Positions 1-4,218 of a stretch of DNA of 5,312 nt are shown in pieces. A program made the position numbers and the translations under genes. This DNA is from Thermococcus sp. (GTDB taxonomy: Archaea; Methanobacteriota_B; Thermococci; Thermococcales; Thermococcaceae): the NCBI GenBank assembly GCA_027062125.1, contig JAMOTW010000137.1:1-5312 (forward strand). The letters are read 5' to 3'. Each line of letters starts with the position of its first letter. Positions within the stretch are counted from its first letter, which is position 1. A model generated the notes under the pieces. The model saw nothing but the letters and a program-made list of their open reading frames with translations, searched no databases and was not told the origin of the DNA.

Positions 1-62
1 AAGAGCTCTGCAGTGGCTAATGGCCCCATGCCTCCGAGGATGCCGATGGTTCTCTCGGCCAT
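1..62 (-). CDS. Aspartate/glutamate racemase family protein, N-terminal fragment
   Basis: Reading leftwards from the ATG complementary to 60-62, the first 20 codons give MAERTIGILGGMGPLATAEL, after which the gene leaves the window. The IGILGGMGP-A-A opening is the characteristic N-terminus of the cofactor-independent Asp/Glu racemase superfamily (aspartate racemase type). Family members interconvert L- and D-amino acids using a pair of cysteines, which would lie beyond the edge here. The start is supported by a GGGTGGGG ribosome binding site (complement of 65-72), whose GGTG core sits 5 nt before the ATG, the same spacing as for the antitoxin gene at 154. The gene is divergent from the toxin-antitoxin pair. 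Family identity rests on this short but distinctive signature; the exact substrate (aspartate, glutamate or another) cannot be told from 20 residues. Confidence 0.8.
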   Translation of the reverse strand, partial: MAERTIGILGGMGPLATAEL

Positions 63-153
63 GTGTCCCCACCCTGAAGGACTGGGATACAGAGAAATTA
101 AAATTTTCCAAAATCCTTTTTAAGTGCCTAAGCGAACATTGAACGGTGGGAGT
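63..153. promoter_or_regulatory. Divergent promoter region, racemase gene / toxin-antitoxin operon
   Basis: This 91-nt gap separates two divergent genes and contains the only AT-rich stretch nearby (about 91-124). For the minus gene, the ATTTTAAT-like box complementary to 97-104 would start transcripts near 76, giving a short leader with the GGGTGGGG site. For the plus operon, CTTTTTAAG at 116-124, preceded by CAAAAT, would start transcripts near 145; an alternative box is AAATTAAAA at 95-103. Box choice is by eye, so transcript starts are inferred. Type II antitoxins usually repress their own operon, so an operator is expected here, but I see no convincing palindrome. Confidence 0.45.
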
Positions 154-378
154 ATGGAGGCGAGTGCCGTTAGGGTACTTCTTCATGATATAAGAGAGAT
201 GAGAAAGAAGCTCGATGAGATGGAGAGGGAGCTTCTCCGACTCATGGCAGAGAGTGAAGAGCCGGAGATCGTGGACGATGAACTCCACGAAGAACTTCTC
301 AGGAAGGCAGAGAGTCTTAAAAGAAACCCAGAGAGCGGGCTGAGCCTCGATGAGGCAATTGAAGAACTGTCAAAGTAA
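154..378 (+). CDS. RelB-like type II antitoxin
   Basis: This 74-residue acidic helical protein lies directly upstream of a RelE/ParE toxin, in the usual antitoxin-first order. Residues about 6-31 show hydrophobic positions at heptad-like spacing (V6, L9/L10, I13, M16, L20, M23, L27, L30), which suggests a coiled-coil dimerisation segment. The second half (about 41-74, with L44, L48/L49, L55 and the ending GLSLDEAIEELSK) resembles the toxin-wrapping helices of small archaeal antitoxins. The ATG at 154 is chosen because GGTGGGAG (145-152) precedes it; a GTG at 124 in the same frame has no such site and lies near the likely TATA box. The gap to the toxin start is 11 nt. The role, neutralising the toxin and probably autorepressing, is inferred from position and composition; there is no obvious N-terminal DNA-binding domain such as AbrB or ribbon-helix-helix. 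Confidence 0.75.
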   Translation: MEASAVRVLLHDIREMRKKLDEMERELLRLMAESEEPEIVDDELHEELLRKAESLKRNPESGLSLDEAIEELSK

Positions 379-389
379 AGGTGGATTTG

Positions 390-671
390 ATGCCTTACCG
401 CGTCATAGTCAGTAAAGACGTCGTCAAAAACGCGAGAAAGTACCTTCAAGAAGGACAGAGGAAGAAGCTTATTGAGTTTCTCAAAAGCCTCGAAGAAAAC
501 CCCTTTCCCAAGCCTCCCTTCGATGTAAAACCCGTAAAGGGCTCTAAAGGTGACCACACCAACACATACAGATTCAGAGTTGGGAACTACCGCCTCTTCT
601 ACACCGTTTATTGGGAGGAAAAAACGATAGTGGTGACTGACTTAAGACCCAGGGAAAACGCTTATCGCTAA
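390..671 (+). CDS. RelE/ParE-family toxin (probable ribosome-dependent mRNA interferase)
   Basis: This basic 93-residue protein has the RelE/ParE toxin fold pattern. There are two N-terminal helices (about 8-34) after a YRVIVS strand, then a sheet with YRFRVGNYRLFY (60-71) and a C-terminal strand ending TDLRPRENAYR. The YR-R-GxYR block and the C-terminal RPR-x3-Y are the hallmark positions of archaeal RelE (P. horikoshii aRelE type). There, arginines rather than a general base drive mRNA cleavage in the ribosomal A site; the candidates here are R61, R63, R68, R86 and R88. The ATG at 390 is preferred over the in-frame GTG at 381 because AAAGGTGG (377-384) overlaps that GTG and is well spaced for the ATG. 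Its TAA (669-671) overlaps the stop codon of the convergent cupin gene. A ParE-like gyrase-inhibiting activity cannot be excluded from sequence. Confidence 0.85.
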   Translation: MPYRVIVSKDVVKNARKYLQEGQRKKLIEFLKSLEENPFPKPPFDVKPVKGSKGDHTNTYRFRVGNYRLFYTVYWEEKTIVVTDLRPRENAYR

Positions 672-1009
672 TCTAACCAAACGGAGTCATCCCCGCGGTA
701 GTTCAGCTTCACCACGAAGAGCCTGAAGGGCTCATCGCGCTCGTTGATCACCCAGTGGAGGGTTTTGGGCTTTACCAGGAAGATGTCGCCGGGCTTCGCG
801 GGGTACTCGGTCTCACCGATGCCGAGCCTTGCCTCCCCAGCCATTATGTAGAACAGCTCGTACTGGTATAGGTGATAGTGCTTCTTGACCGTCTGCCCTG
901 GTTTGACCTCGACTATCTGGGCATAGCTTCCCTCGGGCAGTTCTCCCTCGAAGAGCGGGAGCTTCCGGTAGGTGCCCCTGTCTATGAGGTCTTTGATCTC
1001 GGCCTTCAT
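668..1009 (-). CDS. Small single-domain cupin protein
   Basis: This 113-residue protein is essentially one cupin barrel. Cupin motif 1 is exact: G38-x5-H44-x-H46-x4-E51-x6-G58. Motif 2 is G74-x6-P81 followed by H85-x3-N89, slightly different from the classic P-x-G-x2-H. The probable metal ligands H44, H46, E51 and H85 are all present, so a metal-dependent enzyme or a ligand-binding protein is possible, but single-domain cupins are too diverse to name a substrate. The ATG at 1009 begins MKAEIKDL. No convincing ribosome binding site precedes it, yet a CTTAAAAT box lies about 25 nt upstream (complement of 1031-1038), so a leaderless transcript is plausible. The stop of the upstream minus-strand membrane gene lies 25 nt away, so read-through transcription from that operon is also possible. 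The 3' end overlaps the convergent toxin gene by 3 nt. Confidence 0.85.
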   Translation of the reverse strand: MKAEIKDLIDRGTYRKLPLFEGELPEGSYAQIVEVKPGQTVKKHYHLYQYELFYIMAGEARLGIGETEYPAKPGDIFLVKPKTLHWVINERDEPFRLFVVKLNYRGDDSVWLD

Positions 1010-1030
1010 AATCTATCGGTGGTTGCACTC

Positions 1031-1038
1031 CATTTTAA
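1031..1038 (-). promoter_or_regulatory. Possible TATA box of the cupin gene (leaderless start)
   Basis: On the minus strand the sequence reads GCTTAAAATGG, overlapping the TAA stop of the upstream membrane gene. About 25 nt separates its centre from the cupin ATG at 1009, the archaeal box-to-start distance. This would give a transcript beginning at or next to the start codon and fits the absent Shine-Dalgarno sequence. It is a short AT-rich motif, so the assignment is tentative. Confidence 0.35.
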
Positions 1039-1400
1039 GCTTCTCGGTTTGTGTTTAGTGAAAGATCGCCGCTGTAATCTACCGCCCGTGCATTTGACTT
1101 TTCCCGAGTGGCAACCCAAGCAATTAACAAGCCTACTGGGAGCCCAACAAATAGGGCTTCGAGGAAATCTTTTGAATATTCTGGGTAACCAATAATTGCC
1201 GTGGAGACTGCCAGTAACAGTTCTGCACGGGCCGCTGAGATTACTGCTATATACACAGAGGTTCTTTTTAAAAGAACAGTAGCTATGACAAAAGGCACCA
1301 ATAGTAATCCTGACGACATAAGAAGTCCTCTTATACTGTTTTCCAGTGGATCATCCCAGAACTCTCCAGTTGAAATTCCACTATAGTGAATGAAGAGCAT
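1035..1400 (-). CDS. Four-helix membrane protein, main open frame (gene apparently frameshifted at its 5' end)
   Basis: No named family is recognised. This frame encodes 121 residues with three clear membrane helices (about 26-44, 49-71, 79-97) and a polar C-terminal tail of about 24 residues. Its first residues, MLFIHYSGIS, look like the end of another hydrophobic helix. The ATG at 1400 has no ribosome binding site. A better start lies at 1468 in another frame, and its product runs hydrophobically into this one if one T is added to the T5 run at 1401-1405; the repaired product would be 144 aa. Helix order, loop lengths and phrases such as SGLLL-x2-F-I-x5-L and the -TREK/-TKEK ending parallel the gene at 1489-1851, so the two are probably diverged tandem paralogues. 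It is third in a minus-strand operon. Function is unknown; an accessory or immunity role for the Cys-rich protein is only a guess. Confidence 0.6.
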   Translation of the reverse strand: MLFIHYSGISTGEFWDDPLENSIRGLLMSSGLLLVPFVIATVLLKRTSVYIAVISAARAELLLAVSTAIIGYPEYSKDFLEALFVGLPVGLLIAWVATREKSNARAVDYSGDLSLNTNREA

Positions 1401-1468
1401 AAAAAGATGATGAAAAGGGTTCCCAATGCAAGTTTCCTAATTTTCCATCGCTTGCCACCTAAAACCAT
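1401..1468 (-). pseudogene. 5' segment of the membrane gene, separated by a probable frameshift
   Basis: Reading leftwards from the ATG complementary to 1466-1468, the frame gives MVLGGKRWKIRKLALGTLFI and continues hydrophobically to codon 22 inside a T5 run. In this frame translation goes on for 45 codons and stops within the downstream gene. A GGAG ribosome binding site (complement of 1475-1478) sits 6 nt before the ATG, whereas the ATG at 1400 has none. Joining this segment to the 1400 frame yields an N-terminus with positive charges followed by one continuous membrane helix, as in the neighbouring paralogue. A missing T (sequencing error or real mutation) or a -1 ribosomal slip at TTT-TTA would each explain it. 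Confidence 0.55.
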
Positions 1469-1488
1469 TGATATCTCCGCCTAGATTC

Positions 1489-1851
1489 TTAATCTTTTTC
1501 TTTAGTTAAGAAAGATATGGCACCTACCATTAAGATCCACAGGATCCCAAAGGCAATATCATCCCAATTGATCCCACGAATTATCACTAGAACCCCAACT
1601 GTCATAGCGTAGCTTGTAATTCCTGAAATCAACATTTTCAGGTGATAGTTTACCCTCCCCTCCAAGATTATGTTGGTGATCAAGAATGTCCCCAAGAGCA
1701 ATCCTGAAAACGGAATAAAGATTCTCAAAAATTCCATGAATTCCTTTTCTCTACCCTCACTTAAAAAGAGAAAGGAAACAACACCCGTGATGAAGAGAAA
1801 GGAAACAACAATCCTGAGGGCTAAGAGTTTGGAACCCTTTGTAGTGGGCAT
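1489..1851 (-). CDS. Small four-helix membrane protein, unknown family
   Basis: This 120-residue protein has four predicted membrane helices (about 9-30, 42-62, 70-91, 97-115), short polar loops, a basic N-terminus (PTTKGSK) and a charged end (TKEKD). No catalytic motif or known family is recognised. The ATG at 1851 is supported by GGGGGG (complement of 1858-1863), which overlaps the stop of the upstream Cys-rich gene; the intergenic gap is 11 nt and the gap to the next gene's start (1468) is 20 nt, so the three are almost certainly co-transcribed. Helix 1 contains the phrase VVSFLF twice, nine residues apart, which reflects an exact 18-bp repeat in the DNA. Overall layout matches the downstream membrane gene. 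AT-rich codon use contrasts with the tld genes. Roles as transporter subunit, immunity protein or assembly factor are all possible; none is shown. Confidence 0.75.
   Translation of the reverse strand: MPTTKGSKLLALRIVVSFLFITGVVSFLFLSEGREKEFMEFLRIFIPFSGLLLGTFLITNIILEGRVNYHLKMLISGITSYAMTVGVLVIIRGINWDDIAFGILWILMVGAISFLTKEKD
1766..1810. repeat. 27-bp-offset direct repeat inside the membrane gene
   Basis: AAGAGAAAGGAAACAACA occurs exactly at 1766-1783 and again at 1793-1810. The 27-bp offset equals nine codons, so the duplication keeps the frame and produces the repeated VVSFLF in the first membrane helix of the minus-strand gene. Both copies are identical, which suggests a recent slippage duplication or selection for helix length. 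Confidence 0.8.
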
Positions 1852-1862
1852 TGATTTCCCCC

Positions 1863-2573
1863 CTATGGTCCTATATTTACTGGCTCACATCTTGAGCCTT
1901 CTTCAATGCAGTCTCTGCAGAGATCATAATAACACCCAGGACACAACGCAAGTGCACATGTAAGACAGGGAATGGGACCTCCAAGACAGGCAACACTACA
2001 CAAGTCACAACACCAAAACACACAGTCTGGATTAGGAGGACTCCGCTTGCAACAGATTGTATTACATCTTTCAAGAATCCCGCAGTCGGCACTATCCGTG
2101 CACTCATGTGGGCAGGAGTTGAGCATAGTAACATGCCCATTAGTACTTAGCGCTTTTGTTTCTATATAAGTTTCATTCACACTGAATAAGTACATTCTTG
2201 TTTTTATACCCTCAACAGGCTTTGAGAACTCATATAGTGCTATTATATGCTTGTTGTCTTTGAGTGGAATGCTCATTGCGAGCATTACTATCCTTTCGTT
2301 GTTGTATTCTAAAGAATGCTTGGCAATCTTAACTTGAGAATAATCCACATCCCAAGGTTTTGCTAATTTCCAAAACTCCTTCTTTGTAGCCAACTTGAAA
2401 AATATATGACCCTTGGACCAGTTCTCTTGGACTTTACTCATAGGCTTTACAACGGCAAAGGGATTGACGCATCCATCAACCTCGGGATACTTGGGGTAGC
2501 TGACCACGTAGGCACCATACGCTCCAATCAACAGCAAAACCACAAATATGGTCAACAGTGCACGCCTCCGCAT
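1863..2573 (-). CDS. Membrane-anchored or secreted protein with an 18-cysteine C-terminal module
   Basis: This 236-residue protein starts with a basic n-region (MRRR) and a hydrophobic stretch (about 5-24), a signal peptide or N-in signal anchor. A region of about 125 residues follows with one cysteine (C35) and two possible N-glycosylation sequons (N51-W-S, N133-E-T). The end, C154 to C229, holds 18 cysteines in 76 residues. Block A (154-184) spaces C-x3-C-x5-C-x5-C-x3-CC-x8-C, with a CTDSADC phrase like small disulfide-knot domains. Block B (184-229) has two CC/CxxC clusters and four CxxC pairs. An even cysteine count outside the membrane suggests nine disulfides; metal binding is an alternative. 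The ATG at 2573 has a G7 ribosome site just upstream and lies downstream of the inferred transcript start, unlike the TTG at 2615. It is first gene of the operon. Function unknown; an archaeocin-like precursor is one hypothesis. Confidence 0.8.
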   Translation of the reverse strand: MRRRALLTIFVVLLLIGAYGAYVVSYPKYPEVDGCVNPFAVVKPMSKVQENWSKGHIFFKLATKKEFWKLAKPWDVDYSQVKIAKHSLEYNNERIVMLAMSIPLKDNKHIIALYEFSKPVEGIKTRMYLFSVNETYIETKALSTNGHVTMLNSCPHECTDSADCGILERCNTICCKRSPPNPDCVFWCCDLCSVACLGGPIPCLTCALALCPGCYYDLCRDCIEEGSRCEPVNIGP

Positions 2574-2617
2574 CGACCCCCCCAAAGGGTTCTTGCATAT
2601 GTAATATACTGCCAATG

Positions 2618-2627
2618 ATATATAAGG
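2618..2627 (-). promoter_or_regulatory. TATA box of the Cys-rich/membrane protein operon
   Basis: The minus strand reads CCTTATATAT, with TTATATAT complementary to 2618-2625 and an A/T-rich BRE-like stretch before it. Transcription would begin about 25 nt on, near 2597, giving a leader of roughly 24 nt before the ATG at 2573. This places the in-frame TTG at 2615 upstream of the transcript and so decides the start codon. Confidence 0.65.
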
Positions 2628-2756
2628 ATTATTTCAACCAAAGGTTTAAAACTAAACTCATAAAAGTGGGTTCAAACTTGCTGAATATATACTATTGTCC
2701 GCCACTTCTCCACTGGGAAACGCTTGGACTTTAAAATATTGTGTTTGCTTGGGCTT

Positions 2757-2778
2757 CCTTTCGACCTACATCGAAAGG
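2757..2778. repeat. Perfect 8-bp inverted repeat next to the tldD promoter (possible operator)
   Basis: CCTTTCGA (2757-2764) and TCGAAAGG (2771-2778) are exact reverse complements separated by 6 nt. The 22-bp element ends 2 nt before the BRE-like CAAAAG and about 11 nt before the TATA box of tldD. Dyads of this size and position in archaea commonly bind dimeric regulators, and upstream abutment to the BRE is also compatible with activation. I do not recognise it as a known Thermococcales regulator motif. Confidence 0.5.
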
Positions 2779-2780
2779 CT

Positions 2781-2796
2781 CAAAAGACTTTTATAC
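2781..2796 (+). promoter_or_regulatory. BRE/TATA promoter of the tldD-tldE operon
   Basis: CAAAAGACTTTTATAC is a textbook Thermococcales promoter core, with an A-rich BRE followed by TTTTATA (2789-2795). The predicted transcript start is near 2817, leaving a leader of about 24 nt that contains GGTGGTGA (2831-2838) before the ATG at 2841. This supports 2841 as the translation start. Confidence 0.75.
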
Positions 2797-2840
2797 CCGG
2801 CCCGCGATTCATCAGTGAAGGAATAGAAACGGTGGTGACC

Positions 2841-4208
2841 ATGGAAGTATTGGAGAAAGCCCTCCGATGGGCAGAGGAGAATCTGAAAGCGGACTACATA
2901 GAGCTCCGCTACGAGAACCTGAGAAAGACAACCCTTGCCCTCAAAGACGGCGTTTTTACCAGCTTTACGGGGAAGCTGAACAGGGGCGTTGCGATAAGGG
3001 TCCTGGCCGATGGGGCGTGGGGATTTGCCTCGACCAGCGATCTAAGCAACCTTGAGAGGAAAATCGAGGAGGCCTACAAGCTGGCTAAAGCGGCCGCCGA
3101 GACCAAGAAGGAGAAGATAGAGCTGGCCGAGATAAAGCCAGTTGAGGACTTCGTTAAGAGCAGGATGAAGGTCAAGCCGAGGGAAGTTGACATAGAGGAG
3201 AAGGTTGCCCATCTTAGAGAGCTGGAGAAGCTTTTGAAGGAGGACGAGGCCGTTAAGAGCGTCCAGATCCGCTACGAGGACGGCGGTGGGCAAAAAATCC
3301 TCCTCACCAACGAGGGGACGCACATAGAGTGGGACTACAACTACCTCTACCAGGGAACCTACGTCACCGGAAAGGCCGACGGAAAACTGGCCATGGCGAG
3401 GGACAGCATTGGGGCCGTTGACTACGGCTGGGAGCTTATGACGGAGCACGAGCCAAACGAGAAGGTCACCGAGAGACTGCTGAGGAAGATGCACAGCCAG
3501 CTGAAAGGAGTAGCCCCGAAGCGTGGCGAGTTCCCCATCGTTGCGGGCCCGATAGTCGTCGGAATCATTGCCCACGAAGCTTTGGGCCACCTCGCTGAGG
3601 CCGACCTAACCATAAACTCGCCCTTCAAGGACCTCATCGGCAAGCAGATAGCTCCGGAATACGTTACCATGAGCGAGCGCTACGTTGAGGGCGGCTTTGG
3701 AAACGACAAGTACGACGACGAGGGCGTCCCGGTTAGGGACATCCACATCATCGAGAACGGCATTCTCAAGGAGATAATGCTCAACCGCGAGTATGCCCAC
3801 AAGTGGAACATGGAGCCGAACGGCCATGCCAGAGCTGAAAGCTACCGCTATCCGCCGATAATCAGAATGAGAAACACTGTATTTGAACCTGGCGACCACT
3901 CCTTCGAGGAGCTCATCGAGGACATCAAGTTCGGCTACTACGTCGTTGACTTCCGCGGCGGCCAGGCCCAGCTCAACAGCGCCTTCCAGGTCGGCGTGCA
4001 GGAGGGCTACGTGATTAGAAACGGCGAAATAGCCGAGCCGATAAGGGACACCTCGATTACCGGCGTTGCCATCGAGGCTCTGAAGAAGATAAGCGCGGTC
4101 GGCAAGGACTTCGGCCTTGAGGTCGGATTCTGTGGAAAGGGGCAGACCGCCTTCGTCAGCTCGGGCGGCCCGCACATGCGCTTTGACGGAGGAATCCTCA
4201 TCGGGTGA
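2841..4208 (+). CDS. tldD: TldD, catalytic metallopeptidase subunit of TldD/TldE
   Basis: This complete 455-residue protein belongs to the TldD/PmbA family (U62 metallopeptidases). The N-terminal domain (about 1-110) carries the family phrases YIELRYE and FTGKLNRGVAIRVLADGAWG, a middle domain follows, and the C-terminal domain holds the metal site. The HEXXXH motif is H245-E-A-L-G-H250, followed by AEAD. C431 in the GFCGKGQ phrase matches the conserved C-terminal cysteine that completes the zinc site in studied homologues. TldD pairs with TldE in a heteromeric, ring-like cytoplasmic peptidase that admits unfolded peptides; in E. coli it processes microcin B17 and degrades the CcdA antitoxin. 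The ATG at 2841 follows GGTGGTGA and a well-placed promoter; the frame stays open to 2724 but that extension crosses the promoter. tldE begins 10 nt after its stop. High GC third positions contrast with the AT-rich operon next door. Confidence 0.95.
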   Translation: MEVLEKALRWAEENLKADYIELRYENLRKTTLALKDGVFTSFTGKLNRGVAIRVLADGAWGFASTSDLSNLERKIEEAYKLAKAAAETKKEKIELAEIKPVEDFVKSRMKVKPREVDIEEKVAHLRELEKLLKEDEAVKSVQIRYEDGGGQKILLTNEGTHIEWDYNYLYQGTYVTGKADGKLAMARDSIGAVDYGWELMTEHEPNEKVTERLLRKMHSQLKGVAPKRGEFPIVAGPIVVGIIAHEALGHLAEADLTINSPFKDLIGKQIAPEYVTMSERYVEGGFGNDKYDDEGVPVRDIHIIENGILKEIMLNREYAHKWNMEPNGHARAESYRYPPIIRMRNTVFEPGDHSFEELIEDIKFGYYVVDFRGGQAQLNSAFQVGVQEGYVIRNGEIAEPIRDTSITGVAIEALKKISAVGKDFGLEVGFCGKGQTAFVSSGGPHMRFDGGILIG

Positions 4209-4216
4209 GGTGGTGG
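4207..4216 (+). promoter_or_regulatory. Ribosome binding site of tldE overlapping the tldD stop
   Basis: GAGGTGGTGG begins inside the TGA stop of tldD and lies 2-8 nt before the tldE ATG at 4219. It fixes the tldE start and suggests that ribosomes ending tldD help initiate tldE. Confidence 0.7.
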
Positions 4217-4218
4217 AA

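Larger units (their letters stand above)
2616..2840. other. Divergent intergenic region between the Cys-rich operon and tldD
   Basis: No convincing gene lies in these 225 nt. The region holds the TATA box for the minus operon at the left and the tldD promoter with its palindrome at the right. Between them is an AT-rich stretch with two similar phrases, GGTTTAAAACT (2643-2653) and GGGTTCAAACTT (2669-2680), and another TATA-like string, GAATATATAC (2682-2691), facing right with no gene assigned to it. An in-frame upstream extension of tldD to 2724 crosses the promoter and has no family-like sequence. Confidence 0.6.

Noticed and set aside
183..557. Long minus-strand open frame opposite the toxin-antitoxin genes
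   Set aside because: It is serine-rich low-complexity translation produced by the reverse of Glu/Lys-rich codons, spans both real genes and has no ribosome site.
872..1195. Plus-strand open frame opposite the cupin gene
   Set aside because: It is antisense to a gene with an exact cupin motif and shows no domain-like features.
1407..1413. ATGATGA resembling a C box of a C/D guide RNA
   Set aside because: No CTGA D box is found at a suitable distance on this strand; the match lies in the membrane-gene region and is likely chance.
1787..1815. GTGATGA followed by CTGA, resembling C and D' boxes
   Set aside because: No C' or terminal D box follows and the sequence is antisense within a coding gene that contains a duplication.
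1868..1880. TATA-like TAAATATA upstream of the 1851 start
   Set aside because: It lies at the end of the Cys-rich coding region and would give a start at the ATG itself, while a good ribosome site and 11-nt gap indicate an operon-internal gene.
2574..2615. TTG start at 2615 for the Cys-rich protein
   Set aside because: It lies upstream of the inferred transcript start and would place polar residues and a cysteine before the natural RRR signal start.
2724..2840. 39-residue N-terminal extension of TldD
   Set aside because: It crosses the palindrome and the BRE/TATA element; the ATG at 2841 has a strong ribosome site and begins where the family normally begins.
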